DNA of 36,507 nucleotides. It comes from Parcubacteria group bacterium GW2011_GWE2_39_37. GTDB taxonomy: Bacteria; Patescibacteriota; Patescibacteriia; Patescibacteriales; GWE2-39-37. Both the position numbers and the translations under genes were made by a program. The stretch spans positions 1 to 36,507 of the forward strand of contig LBWY01000017.1 in the NCBI GenBank assembly GCA_000995135.1. The letters are read 5' to 3'. The notes beneath the pieces are model-generated. The model worked only from the letters and a program-made list of their open reading frames with translations, ran no database searches and was not told the origin of the DNA. Below, in pieces: positions 27,205-36,507 of this stretch; the stretch's first letter is position 1, and each line of letters starts with the position of its first letter.

Positions 27205-27834
27205 ATGAGTGAAAAAATCGAATTACAGGCGCAAAGCCGTGACGCGAAGAAAGAGAAGGTAAATACAGTACGAGCTGAAGGGTTTATTCCTGCTGTAATT
27301 TATGGTACAGGGTTGCCCAGTTTAAGCATCAAAGTCAAAGAAAGTGATTTTGGCAAAGTTTTTACCAAAGCCGGCGAGACAAATTTAATCGAACTGACTG
27401 TTGATGGAAAAACCGAGAGAGTATTGATATATGATGTATCAAAAAATCCGATCAAGAGAAAAATTGAGAGCATCGATTTTATCCGAGTGGATATGAAGAA
27501 GAAAATCACCGTGGAAGTTCCTTTGGTGTTTGTTGGCGAAGCTAGGGCGGTGAAGGACTTGGGCGGATTTTTGGTTAGAAATGCTGACCACGTTGAGGTG
27601 GAGTGTTTGCCAGAAGATTTGATCAACCAGATTGAGGTCGATGTTTCTTTGTTGAAAGAAATTGAAGACTCAGTTAAAATGAGCGATTTGAAATTGCCTG
27701 CCGGCGTTGAGCTTACCAGCGTATCAGACGAAGTCTTGGCAATTGTCATTAAGCAAGAAGTCGAAGCTGAAGAACCAGTTGCTACTGCGGAAACTCCAGC
27801 TGAACCAGAAAAAGAAAAGGAAGCTGCAAAATAA
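27205..27834 (+). CDS. rplY: 50S ribosomal protein L25/Ctc
   Basis: L25 N-terminal domain followed by TL5 domain pattern (VPLVFVGEARAVKDLGGFL...VECLPEDL). Confidence 0.9.
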   Translation: MSEKIELQAQSRDAKKEKVNTVRAEGFIPAVIYGTGLPSLSIKVKESDFGKVFTKAGETNLIELTVDGKTERVLIYDVSKNPIKRKIESIDFIRVDMKKKITVEVPLVFVGEARAVKDLGGFLVRNADHVEVECLPEDLINQIEVDVSLLKEIEDSVKMSDLKLPAGVELTSVSDEVLAIVIKQEVEAEEPVATAETPAEPEKEKEAAK

Positions 27835-27854
27835 TAAGTTTAATATAAAAGGAG

Positions 27855-28946
27855 ATGTTAAACAAAGATATATTTTTTGATAAAAAAAAGCGGTTATTTT
27901 TAATAACTAGCTTTTTTTTATTGTTTTGTTTGTCTGTTTTTATTTCGTGGGCATATCTTAGGCTGGAAAAAAATGAAACCAAAGATTCTTTAATAAAAAC
28001 TAGCGAAGAAAAAAAAGCCGAAATCGACTCTTGCGATAATCAGCAATGCGCTAGCCAACTGAATCTGGTAAGAAGAAAAATCGACGGTATCTTGGTTGCG
28101 TCTGGAGAAGAAAACCCTCAGATGATAGGGGTTATGATCGATAATCATATGGACGCTCGTCCCCAGGCAGGATTGGCTCGAGCAAGTTTGGTGTATGAAG
28201 CTGAAGCCGAAGGGGCAGTCACCAGATTTCTGGCCTTTTTCTCTTCGGATGATGTGGTGGAAAAAATCGGTCCGGTCAGGAGTGCCCGGCCGTATTTTAT
28301 TGATTGGGCGACTGAAATCAATGCTTTGTATGTCCATTGCGGTGGTAGCCCTGATGCACTGAGCAAAATCAAAAATAAAGGAATCCTGGCTTTGGATGAA
28401 TTTTATAATAGCCGCTTTTTCTGGCGAGACAATAGCCGTCCAAGACCGCATAATCTTTTCACCTCGATAGAAAATTTGAATGATTACTTGGCCAGGAAGA
28501 AGGTAAAAGACCATGATATTCAAGCCTGGAAATTCAAAGATGATTTGCCGGCATCTCAGCCTGCGACGAGCACGATAATGATTAATTTCCGATTGCCGGA
28601 TTTTGTGGTAGAATGGAAATACGACAAGGAAAAAAATAATTACATCAGATATCAGAAAGGAAAAATACAGAAAACTGAAAAAGACGAGACAATCGTTGCA
28701 AAAAATGTTATAATTCAATACGTAGCTAGCCGGGTAATGGATGAGAAGGCTCGCCTGTCAATGGATAATGTCGGATCGGACAAAGCAATCGCTTGTATTG
28801 ATGGCAGGTGCGAAGAAGGAAAATGGAAAAAATCAGCCTCTGATTCGAGAAATTTATTTTACAAGAGCAATGGCGAACAGATAGAATTTAATGCAGGAAC
28901 AACCTGGGTAGAGGTAGTAAAAAATAATTATAACGTAGTATATTAA
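27855..28946 (+). CDS. DUF3048 (YerB-like) domain protein, membrane-anchored
   Basis: MIDNHMDARPQAGLARASLVYEAEAEGAVTRFLAFF, GPVRSARPYFIDWA. Confidence 0.85.
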   Translation: MLNKDIFFDKKKRLFLITSFFLLFCLSVFISWAYLRLEKNETKDSLIKTSEEKKAEIDSCDNQQCASQLNLVRRKIDGILVASGEENPQMIGVMIDNHMDARPQAGLARASLVYEAEAEGAVTRFLAFFSSDDVVEKIGPVRSARPYFIDWATEINALYVHCGGSPDALSKIKNKGILALDEFYNSRFFWRDNSRPRPHNLFTSIENLNDYLARKKVKDHDIQAWKFKDDLPASQPATSTIMINFRLPDFVVEWKYDKEKNNYIRYQKGKIQKTEKDETIVAKNVIIQYVASRVMDEKARLSMDNVGSDKAIACIDGRCEEGKWKKSASDSRNLFYKSNGEQIEFNAGTTWVEVVKNNYNVVY

Positions 28947-28955
28947 ACAAAGATT

Positions 28956-29441
28956 ATGGCAAAACAAAAAAACAATAAAAAGGGCTTTACCCTTATTGAA
29001 CTCCTGGTAGTTATTTCGATAATTGGCTTCTTGGCGGTTCTTGCTCTAGTGGCAGTAACCACGGTTAGAAGGGGTGCAAGAGATTCTTTGAGAGTGAATG
29101 CGATTTCTGCAATGCGTAAATCTCTTGAGTTGTATGCCAATGACAATGATGGTAATTATCCGGTTTCTGCCGGCGAATGTGTCGCTACAACCGGGTCAGT
29201 AGGGCCTGCTTTATTAGCATCCAAAGCTTTGGAAAGCGTAATGGTTGATCCTTCTTGGCCTACAGCCGTTCCGGCAAATGTGACTCCCGGAGGAACTGTA
29301 ATCGCGCCTTCGAATTCTTTTTGTTATTATTACTTTTCAGCTACTTCGACCAAAGATTTTACAGTTAACTATTACTTAGAAACTGATTCCAGGGCAGGGG
29401 CAAGCGGTATACATGTTGCCGGACCCAGCGGAGAGAAATAA
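28956..29441 (+). CDS. Type IV pilin/type II secretion pseudopilin
   Basis: KKGFTLIELLVVISIIGFLAVLALVAV prepilin motif. Confidence 0.93.
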   Translation: MAKQKNNKKGFTLIELLVVISIIGFLAVLALVAVTTVRRGARDSLRVNAISAMRKSLELYANDNDGNYPVSAGECVATTGSVGPALLASKALESVMVDPSWPTAVPANVTPGGTVIAPSNSFCYYYFSATSTKDFTVNYYLETDSRAGASGIHVAGPSGEK

Positions 29442-29462
29442 GAATTAGTACATAAAATAATA

Positions 29463-29490
29463 AAAATCCCCGAATTATTTCGGGGATTTT
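29463..29490. terminator. Bidirectional terminator
   Basis: AAAATCCCCGAA-ttat-TTCGGGGATTTT. Confidence 0.9.
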
Positions 29491-30332
29491 ATTATTGCCA
29501 GACGATCATAACCGCCCAGGTCTTTTTTTATTTGGAATTCTTTATCTGGTAATTCAGTTTCGACAAGTTTTTTAAATGCGACTGTCTGTGTATGGTCGAT
29601 TTCACAATATATAATGTATTTATTTATTTTATATTCTTTAATTTGCTGGAAAAGCTCTCGATAGTATTTTAATCCATCATTGCCAGCTACCAAAGCCAAT
29701 TTTGGCTCTCGTTTTATCGAAGGCGATTCCTTGACTTGCTTCGGCGTCAGGTAGGGGAGGTTGGCAAGGACTGTCAGGCTGGAGTCAGGAGTTAAGAATT
29801 TAGAATTAAGAATAGGGGAGAGAAGATTCCCTTTTTTGAAATTTATAATTTTATTAACTTTGTGTGTTAGTGCATTCTTTTTAGCAACCGCAAGTGCTTT
29901 GGATGAAATATCGATAGCATAAAACTTATAGCTCGGTTTATCGTAACTTTTCAACAACTTAGCTAGGGTGATAATTATGCAGCCAGAGCCAGTCCCCACA
30001 TCCACAAGCGTTACGTGTTCCAAGTTATGCGTTACGAGTTTTAATGCCTCCTCTACCATCAGTTCAGTTTCAGGTCGAGGAACCAAGACGTCTTCATTTA
30101 CAAAAAAATTCAAACCATAGAATTCTTTTTCTCCAGTTATGACGGCGACTGAGAAGCCTTTAATTCTTTTAGTTAATAATTTAATAATGTTTTTGATCTT
30201 TGTTCTAGTCAGTTCTTGTTCAGGATGTGATATGATGTACTCTCTCGGTTTTTTTAAAGAGAAGGCTAAAAGAAGATCTAAGTCTAGCGGTGAAACTTTT
30301 GAATATTTATTTTTTAATTCTTGAATAGTCAT
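29475..30332 (-). CDS. prmC: Peptide chain release factor N5-glutamine methyltransferase
   Basis: VLVPRPETELMVEEAL, VDVGTGSGCIIITLAK, ANLPYLTP (NPPY-like). Confidence 0.9.
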   Translation of the reverse strand: MTIQELKNKYSKVSPLDLDLLLAFSLKKPREYIISHPEQELTRTKIKNIIKLLTKRIKGFSVAVITGEKEFYGLNFFVNEDVLVPRPETELMVEEALKLVTHNLEHVTLVDVGTGSGCIIITLAKLLKSYDKPSYKFYAIDISSKALAVAKKNALTHKVNKIINFKKGNLLSPILNSKFLTPDSSLTVLANLPYLTPKQVKESPSIKREPKLALVAGNDGLKYYRELFQQIKEYKINKYIIYCEIDHTQTVAFKKLVETELPDKEFQIKKDLGGYDRLAIIKSPK

Positions 30333-30344
30333 TTGGTGAATATA

Positions 30345-30367
30345 AAAAAGGAGCTAAGCTCCTTTTC
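30345..30367 (-). terminator. Terminator/intergenic hairpin between prfA and prmC
   Basis: AAAAGGAGC-tta-GCTCCTTTTTT on the minus strand. Confidence 0.7.
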
Positions 30368-30369
30368 TT

Positions 30370-31422
30370 TTATTGTTCGGACCTTAATCTATTTTCTTCG
30401 GTTTTTAGAGCGGAGATAATTTCGTCCAATTCTCCATTCATGATCCGATCGATGGAATGAAGGGTGAGTTTGATGCGGTGATCGGAAATGCGATCTTGGG
30501 GAAAGTTGTAAGTCCTGATTTTTTCACTCCGGTCGCCAGTGCCGATTTGCGCCTTTCTTTGAGCGGCCTCTTTCTGCTGTTGTTCAAAACGGATTTTTTC
30601 ATAAAGACGAGAGCGTAAGACTTCCAAGGCCTTGACCTTGTTCTGCTGTTGAGATTTCTGGTCTTGGCAGGTTACAACCAGGCCGGTCGGCAGATGAGTG
30701 ATGCGGATCGCTGAATTGGTGGTATTGACTTTTTGTCCACCAGGGCCGGAGGCGGCATAGGTATCGATACGCAGATCCTCCATTCTGACTTGGACATCGA
30801 CTTCTGTCGCTTCCGGCAATACGGCAACGGTTGCAGCTGAGGTGTGAATGCGTCCGGCTTTCTCTGTTTCCGGTACTCTTTGTACACGATGCGTGCCGCT
30901 TTCATATTTCATATTGCTATAGACATTTTTACCGGCTACCGAAAAAACGATTTCTTTATAACCGCCGATGCCGGTTGGATTTGAATCCAAGAGTTCGATT
31001 TTCCAGCCCATCTTGCCGGCAAAAAGAGAGTACATACGGAAGAGATCGGCGGCGAAAAGTGCGGATTCATCTCCACCGGTACCCGCGCGGATTTCCATGA
31101 TGATATTTTTCTTGTCGTCTGGGTCGGCCGGATGAAGTTCAGTTTCAATTTGAGCTTTGAGGGTTTCCGCTTTTGTTTCTAGCTCTTTATTTTCTTCCTC
31201 GGCCATTTCCAAGTATTCTTTATCACTTTCATTCTGCAGAATCTCTTTGTTCTGTGAAATGCTATTATTGATTTTTTCTAATTCCAATATCAAATCAACC
31301 ACGTCTTTGATTTCGGCGCGTTGTTGAGAAAGGGTTCTGATCTTGTCCTGGTCGTTGGCATTGGCCGGATCAGAAAGCTGTTCATCTAGCAGTTTAAGTT
31401 TTTCTTTTATATCTTCGTACAT
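30370..31422 (-). CDS. prfA: Peptide chain release factor 1
   Basis: [20 protein letters not shown]-type [24 protein letters not shown]; long RF-1 N-terminus. Confidence 0.95.
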   Translation of the reverse strand: MYEDIKEKLKLLDEQLSDPANANDQDKIRTLSQQRAEIKDVVDLILELEKINNSISQNKEILQNESDKEYLEMAEEENKELETKAETLKAQIETELHPADPDDKKNIIMEIRAGTGGDESALFAADLFRMYSLFAGKMGWKIELLDSNPTGIGGYKEIVFSVAGKNVYSNMKYESGTHRVQRVPETEKAGRIHTSAATVAVLPEATEVDVQVRMEDLRIDTYAASGPGGQKVNTTNSAIRITHLPTGLVVTCQDQKSQQQNKVKALEVLRSRLYEKIRFEQQQKEAAQRKAQIGTGDRSEKIRTYNFPQDRISDHRIKLTLHSIDRIMNGELDEIISALKTEENRLRSEQ

Positions 31423-31480
31423 GAGAGATTTTAATTTATAATTTTCAATTTCTAAACAATGATTTAATTATTCAATTTCC

Positions 31481-31659
31481 TTCCTGTCATCTCGACGAGT
31501 CAGCAGACGAGGAGAGATCTCGGAGAATGGCAGGAATAATAAAAACAGAATAATAAACTTTAAAAATAAATCGATGATTTTAATAATACTAATTGTAAAT
31601 CAAGTTTTTACCTCTTCCCGAGATCTCTCACCCGTGAAGGGATTCGAGATGACAAGGAA
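31481..31659. repeat. REPIN/MITE-like element, family 1 copy C
   Basis: TTCCTGTCATCTCGA-CGAGTCAGCAGACGAGG-AGAGATCTCGG and reverse-complement TTCCTTGTCATCTCGA-ATCCCTTCACGGGTG-AGAGATCTCGG. Confidence 0.85.
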
Positions 31660-31662
31660 TAA

Positions 31663-31728
31663 AAAACGGTTATCTTATTTTATTCTGGTATAAACATTAT
31701 ACCACAAACAAAACAAGATAACCGTTTT
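31663..31728 (-). terminator. Two-tier hairpin terminator 3' of rpmE
   Basis: Outer 14-bp AAAACGGTTATCTT/AAGATAACCGTTTT enclosing inner 8-bp TGGTATAA-aca-TTATACCA. Confidence 0.8.
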
Positions 31729-31734
31729 GGATTG

Positions 31735-32022
31735 CTATTTTGAACTTTTTTTGTCTTCTTTGGCTTTGGCCTTGGTAGCTCTTTTGACTTTCTTGCCAAC
31801 TCTTGTTTTGGCCGCATCGTCTTTGGCGCTTGCTTTGGCGCGGAATTTTTCAACACGTCTAGCCGGGTCGACTAATTTTTGTTTGCCAGTGTAAAAAGGA
31901 TGGCAAGCAGAACATAGTTCAGTCTTGATTTCTTCCATGGTTGATCCAGTTACAAAGCTATTGCCGCATGCGCAAATAACTTTAGCTTCCGGATAGTATT
32001 TCTGGTGGGTATCTTTTTTCAT
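31735..32022 (-). CDS. rpmE: 50S ribosomal protein L31 with basic C-terminal extension
   Basis: [52 protein letters not shown]. Confidence 0.93.
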   Translation of the reverse strand: MKKDTHQKYYPEAKVICACGNSFVTGSTMEEIKTELCSACHPFYTGKQKLVDPARRVEKFRAKASAKDDAAKTRVGKKVKRATKAKAKEDKKSSK

Positions 32023-32234
32023 AGGTATATTAATTTATAATAAAAAAGAGTCTCAAATGGACTTTTTAAAGATGTTATTATAATATTAAATATAGTCCTT
32101 CTTGTCAAGGCCTAATTTTGACAAAGTGATAGAATTTACTACGAAGATTACGAAACAAATCAAAACAATTGTCATTATTTCCCTTAACTCAACATTTATA
32201 AAGCGTTAGTTTGCAAAAATAATTAATAAAACAC

Positions 32235-33419
32235 ATGGAATTGAATGATTTGGAATTTCTCACTTCATCTGCTGGCCAGGAATTGTTGGATAAATATGCT
32301 AATATCAAAGAAAAGGAATTGAATGACTTGGCCTTGGCTTTGTCAAAAAAAGGCTTGGAACATATTCCGTCCTTGATTTCATTGATAAAACTGAGAATAA
32401 AGGCTAAAGATAAATTCACAAGAAGTGAGCAGATGTTTTTTACCAGCCTCGGTTTTGAGCAATCAACCGGGGAAAATATAGCCAGTTATATCGCTGGCCG
32501 GTTCGGTCAAGTCGGTAAAGTTGTTGATCTGACCGCCGGCATCGGAGGTAACCTGATATTCCTCGCAAAAAATAACCGGGTGATAGCAGTAGATCAGAAC
32601 GAAGTCCATCTGGAGTGCGCTCGACTCAATGCTGGTGCATATGGAGTTTTAAAAAATACTGAATTTATTCTTGGTAGAGCAGAGGATAATTTCATAAAAG
32701 ACGCTGATGCTTTTTTTATCGACCCGGCGAGAGATAGAGAGGGTAAAAGCAAAACTCGTTCAATTTTAAATTCTAGCCCAAATATTCTAGCTATCTTGCC
32801 GGAGCTTTTGAAAACAACAGACAAAATCTGTATAAAGATCTCTCCGGCTTTTGATTATAAAGAATTAGACAGTTTGCCGGGAAAGCCGGAGGTAGAAATT
32901 ATCTCCGAAGACAACGTTTGTAAAGTGTCGCTCTTGTGGTTCGGAAGCTTCAAGACCACGGAGAGAAGAGCAACGTGTTTGCTTGGCGATGAAACTTTCA
33001 GCTTTGTTGAAGCAGTACAAAAAAAACAGGCACCAGTCCTTGAACAGCCTTTAAAATTTCTTTTCGAACCTAATAAGGCGATCATCAAAGCTCATTTGAT
33101 TGATGAACTGGCTCAGAGGTTTGATCTAAAAAAAATAAATTCCGAAACCGCTTTTTTGACCAGCGATGTAATGGTTAGTGAAAAAAAATTATTTCGTTCC
33201 TTTGAGATTATCAGCATAGAAAAATTTTCTATCAAAGATTTGAAGAAAAAATTTAAAGCACTGGGCATTGAGCGAGCCGACATTCTGACTAGAAGATTTC
33301 CAGTGGCAGTAGAAGAATTGTATGAAAAACTTAAAATAGGGGAAGGCGGGGACTATGTTTTGATTTTTACCGTTTTAAAAGATAACAAGCGGTATTGCTT
33401 GTTGACTAGAAGAATTTGA
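32235..33419 (+). CDS. Class I SAM-dependent methyltransferase (THUMP-like/RNA methyltransferase type)
   Basis: VVDLTAGIGGNLIFLAKNNRVIAVDQNEVHLECARLNA, FFIDPARD. Confidence 0.8.
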   Translation: MELNDLEFLTSSAGQELLDKYANIKEKELNDLALALSKKGLEHIPSLISLIKLRIKAKDKFTRSEQMFFTSLGFEQSTGENIASYIAGRFGQVGKVVDLTAGIGGNLIFLAKNNRVIAVDQNEVHLECARLNAGAYGVLKNTEFILGRAEDNFIKDADAFFIDPARDREGKSKTRSILNSSPNILAILPELLKTTDKICIKISPAFDYKELDSLPGKPEVEIISEDNVCKVSLLWFGSFKTTERRATCLLGDETFSFVEAVQKKQAPVLEQPLKFLFEPNKAIIKAHLIDELAQRFDLKKINSETAFLTSDVMVSEKKLFRSFEIISIEKFSIKDLKKKFKALGIERADILTRRFPVAVEELYEKLKIGEGGDYVLIFTVLKDNKRYCLLTRRI

Positions 33420-33439
33420 AAAATTCTGGTTATTTTATA

Positions 33440-33468
33440 TTGACATTTTTGTTTATTTTAAGTAAATT
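33440..33468 (+). promoter_or_regulatory. Candidate promoter of the 52-aa ORF
   Basis: TTGACA - 17 nt - TAAATT. Confidence 0.45.
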
Positions 33469-33504
33469 TATATGTCCATGTTATTTCGAAGGGGGGGGTG
33501 AGCA

Positions 33505-33663
33505 ATGGCAGATATTATGGTAGTTTGTGAAAAAGATTGCACTTTTCAAATGTTGATTTCCATGAAGCAATGGGGACAGGTAAGCAAAAAGGATGACAAA
33601 GGGATATGCCCTGATTGCAGTAATTATTCTGTTGTTGCAAGCGAACAGAATGCATCTGGATGA
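33505..33663 (+). CDS. Small cysteine-containing protein (52 aa), missed by the ORF track
   Basis: MADIMVVCEKDCTFQMLISMKQWGQVSKKDDKGICPDCSNYSVVASEQNASG*; GGGGGGGGTGAGC before the ATG; CxxxC and CPDC; terminator downstream. Confidence 0.6.
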   Translation: MADIMVVCEKDCTFQMLISMKQWGQVSKKDDKGICPDCSNYSVVASEQNASG

Positions 33664-33674
33664 TTCAGCCTTAA

Positions 33675-33712
33675 CCGCCATACAAAATGTGTGGCGCTTT
33701 TTTAATTTTTTT
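33675..33712 (+). terminator. Terminator of the 52-aa ORF
   Basis: CGCCATAC-aaaa-TGTGTGGCG followed by CTTTTTTAATTTTTTT. Confidence 0.65.
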
Positions 33713-33773
33713 AACTTTTTTAAATTTGAGTTTTGAGCAAAAAATACGAACGCTTATGCTTTCGTATTTTTAA

Positions 33774-33904
33774 AATTCCCCTCTTGAGAGGGGTGCCCGC
33801 AGGGCGGGGTGTGTAATGAATGCGATTAAATATTTTTTTATTTTTACTCATCATCGAACAACCCTGCCAGCCTTCGGCTGTCTACCCCTCTCAAGAGGGG
33901 AATT
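33774..33904. repeat. REPIN/MITE-like element, family 3
   Basis: 21-bp perfect terminal inverted repeats AATTCCCCTCTTGAGAGGGGT / ACCCCTCTCAAGAGGGGAATT, secondary hairpins and AT-rich core. Confidence 0.9.
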
Positions 33905-33913
33905 GAATCAGTT

Positions 33914-35833
33914 TTACTCCAAATATTTCAACGGGTCAACATTTACTCCATTGACCAAGACTTCGAAATGAAGATGGGGGCCGGTGGAGTAGCTGCCGGA
34001 GCCGATGCTGCCGGGTTGGCCGCCGCTCAAGGCGATCACCTGGTCTCTTTTGACGAAGTCGCCGACATTGATTTTGATTTGCGATAGGTGGCCGTATCTG
34101 GTTTTGATGCCATTGTCATGACGGATGGTTATGTAGCTATAGCTGGATGAATTGGTTTTTTCTGCTACTTCGACATAGCCGTCGGCAGCTGCTCTAACGC
34201 TACTGCCTTGGCCGGTCTCGATATCGATTGCATTATGTTCAGATATGTTTCGATAAGGATAGATCGGATCTTTAAAATAGTAGTTGATTGTTCTTCCGTT
34301 GGTTGGCCAAGAAAGATTATTCGAATTAACTAAATTCTTATTGTAAACATAAGCATTGTTAGTGTTGGAAACTATTACTTTTTCTGTCGGATCACCTTTG
34401 ATGGTAATCTTGCGATTTGTCTTGACGCCTCGGGCTTCTAATTTTTCTAAATTCAAGAAGAAACTATCCTTTGGCGTGTCCTTGCTATCCACTATGATCT
34501 CAAAGATATTTTCTTGCCCTGGCTGCATCAGATAATTATAAAAATGAAGCTTGTTGGCGCCGGCTACCGGCTCTTCAACATTACCGATCCTGTATTCTTT
34601 CTTGGAAAGAATTGCCAGATTATTGTAGCCGATACTTTTCGAAAACCCTTCTCCATTAGTGGCGACAATGATGTTCTCTAAAACGATCGGTTCATCGCCG
34701 GTATTTTTTATAGAAAAAGTAGCTACTCGGTTATTTTTGCTATTACTGATCAATTTGCCTCCGCCAAGAATATTAAGCTCAGCATTGGTTTGGCCGAAAT
34801 ATATTTTTTCACTGACAGCATTTATCCGAGAAAGGATTATTTCTTGGTTTGTATTGATATCCTTGATAGCGATACTGCTTAATTTCAACTGGGCTTGGGA
34901 AATTTTTAAGTTGGTGTTGGTATCGCCATAAACGTCCACCACCACGCGGTTGCCGCCGTAAATTCTGGCATCAAAATTTTCAAAAGAATAATTAGTATCG
35001 CCTGGTTTGGCAATGGTGTTTTGCGACCTACCATAGTTGATGTAGGCGCGTAAGTTACTGAAACCGTTGTAGTTATTAACTGCGTTAATGATTCCGGAAT
35101 TGTTGGTAAGATTAATTTTGGAAATGTTGATTTCTTTGCCTGCCGGTACTTCAAGAATGAAACTAGCTAGCTTGATATCTTTCTGGCCTTTTACAAAACG
35201 TTTTTCTTTGACTTCTTTGTTGTTGTAGACAAAGACGGCTGGAGCAGGGTAGTTGTTGTCCAGAATCAAATTGTTGCCTCCACCTGCCAAGTTACTGTTG
35301 TTCGCGATATAAAATATCAACCCGGCTTGCTTGTAATCTACATTGCTGTAGCTGTTCAGGTCGGTTTTGCTTACCATGATAATGTCTGAAGATTTGAAAC
35401 CAAAACTGTTGAAGTCATCTTCGTTTTTTATCAAGGTCTTTTTGCCAGAATTGATGTAGTAAACGGCTCTGTCACCGGGGACTTGGATCAAGTGAGCATC
35501 TGGCCATTGTTTCAAATCCCAGGCATAGATGGTTTTAACTTTCGACCATTTGTTGCCATAAGAAAGAAAAGCCTTCTCGTTGTTATATAGTTTTTTTACT
35601 TTCCTCTTGTGATCCAGATAGTAGATATTCGGGCTACCAGCCGTTTTTACTTGGGTAATGTTCTTGTCCAAATCAAATGCCGCTTCGGCCGCAGTAGTGC
35701 TAAAGAGGATGATTGCCAAGCCGACAGCCGAAACTAACAACTTTAGCATTGCTGCCCAGAAAATGTATCTGTTCCTGCGCAGTAGGTTTAATTTTTCTAA
35801 AAGTATTTTCATTTTATTGCTAATATTATACAA
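33914..35833 (-). CDS. Secreted/membrane-anchored M23 (LytM) peptidase
   Basis: C-terminal HNAIDIETGQGSSVRAAADGYVEVAE...GIKTRYGHLSQI...GSYSTGPHLHFEVLVNGVNVDPLKYL; N-terminal TM. Confidence 0.93.
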   Translation of the reverse strand: MYNISNKMKILLEKLNLLRRNRYIFWAAMLKLLVSAVGLAIILFSTTAAEAAFDLDKNITQVKTAGSPNIYYLDHKRKVKKLYNNEKAFLSYGNKWSKVKTIYAWDLKQWPDAHLIQVPGDRAVYYINSGKKTLIKNEDDFNSFGFKSSDIIMVSKTDLNSYSNVDYKQAGLIFYIANNSNLAGGGNNLILDNNYPAPAVFVYNNKEVKEKRFVKGQKDIKLASFILEVPAGKEINISKINLTNNSGIINAVNNYNGFSNLRAYINYGRSQNTIAKPGDTNYSFENFDARIYGGNRVVVDVYGDTNTNLKISQAQLKLSSIAIKDINTNQEIILSRINAVSEKIYFGQTNAELNILGGGKLISNSKNNRVATFSIKNTGDEPIVLENIIVATNGEGFSKSIGYNNLAILSKKEYRIGNVEEPVAGANKLHFYNYLMQPGQENIFEIIVDSKDTPKDSFFLNLEKLEARGVKTNRKITIKGDPTEKVIVSNTNNAYVYNKNLVNSNNLSWPTNGRTINYYFKDPIYPYRNISEHNAIDIETGQGSSVRAAADGYVEVAEKTNSSSYSYITIRHDNGIKTRYGHLSQIKINVGDFVKRDQVIALSGGQPGSIGSGSYSTGPHLHFEVLVNGVNVDPLKYLE

Positions 35834-35923
35834 AATTAATACTATATATGTCGTAAAATTTAATTAATATAATATCATAGCATAAATTAATGATATTGTC
35901 AACATCAATAAGAACAGATTGGT

Positions 35924-35951
35924 TTGACAAATGTTATTGTTTTATTATATT
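35924..35951 (+). promoter_or_regulatory. Sigma70-type promoter of rpsB
   Basis: TTGACA - 16 nt - TATATT. Confidence 0.6.
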
Positions 35952-35963
35952 ATTGTCTTATCA

Positions 35964-36011
35964 AAAGCAGGCAGTCTGCTTTAAAAAGGTTACTGATTTC
36001 AGTAGTCTTTT
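35964..36011 (+). promoter_or_regulatory. Two leader hairpins of rpsB
   Basis: AAAGCAG-gcagt-CTGCTTT then AAAAG-gt-TACTG-attt-CAGTA-gt-CTTTTATT. Confidence 0.55.
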
Positions 36012-36104
36012 ATTATTATTAAATCTCATACTCTAAATTTATATTTTCCTTGTTCTTCGCTTCGCGGAGGATGATGTAGAGTAGAGGCTAAAAGGAAAAA
36101 ACCT

Positions 36105-36507
36105 TATGATTAAGTTCCCAACAGTCGAGGAAATGCTCCATGCAGGAATGCACTTCGGACATCGTACCTCAAAATGGCATCCAAAAATGGCGCCATTCAT
36201 CTTTACCTCCAGAAACGGAGTACACGTTATCGATTTATCAAAAACCAGAAAGCAATTGAAAATTGCCTTGGATTTTATTGAAAAGAGCGTTGCGGAAGGC
36301 AAGACTATCTTATTAGTCGGTACCAAGACTCAAGTCAAAGAGCATATCAAGAGAATCGCCGAAGAAGTCGGCGTGCCTTATGTAAACGAAGGCTGGCTTG
36401 GTGGTGCATTGACTAATTTTACGATTATCAAAAAAGCGATCAGTAAATATGTCACTTTGCGTGCAGAAAAAGAAGCAGGCAAATTGGATAAATATACCAA
36501 GAAAGAA
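36105..36507 (+). CDS. rpsB: 30S ribosomal protein S2, N-terminal part (runs off the window)
   Basis: MIKFPTVEEMLHAGMHFGHRTSKWHPKMAPFIFTSRNGVHVIDLSKT, GGALTNFTIIKKAI. Confidence 0.96.

Noticed and set aside
27990-28718. 242-aa minus-strand ORF opposite the DUF3048 gene
   Set aside because: Antisense shadow of a conserved coding sequence with no recognisable domain.

Overview
AT-rich window (36.5 kb) whose gene content looks like a Patescibacteria/CPR-type chromosome; lineage is inferred from gene content only. Mostly housekeeping genes: dnaB start (partial, -), DEAD-box helicase, mtaB, cysS, MFS transporter, dus, CorA, VirB2/TrbC-like pilin plus VirB4/TraD-like ATPase, response regulator, dnaX, patatin, DnaQ-like exonuclease, gyrB, rodA/ftsW, rplY, DUF3048 protein, pilin, prmC, prfA, rpmE, a methyltransferase, M23 peptidase and the start of rpsB. 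There are three tRNAs (Lys-UUU, Thr-UGU, Gln-CUG). Main unusual signals: (1) several families of ~105-210 bp elements with GC-rich hairpin arms in inverted orientation around AT-rich cores (REPIN/MITE-like), with arm-like sequences also embedded in frame inside mtaB, cysS and possibly prmC; (2) a tRNA-Gln locus with a partial 5' copy, a frameshifted GIY-YIG gene, the intact tRNA, a partial 3' copy, then a second GIY-YIG gene; (3) a recurrent promoter-hairpin-U-tract-start codon layout in front of core genes (gyrB, dnaX, rpsB, a 209-aa gene, DEAD-box helicase); (4) a methyltransferase split at a T7 run in the correct phase for -1 slippage; (5) several small orphan genes with strong Shine-Dalgarno sites and their own terminators. 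No CRISPR array or recognisable multi-gene defence system was seen. All calls come from reading the sequence; no database search was run.
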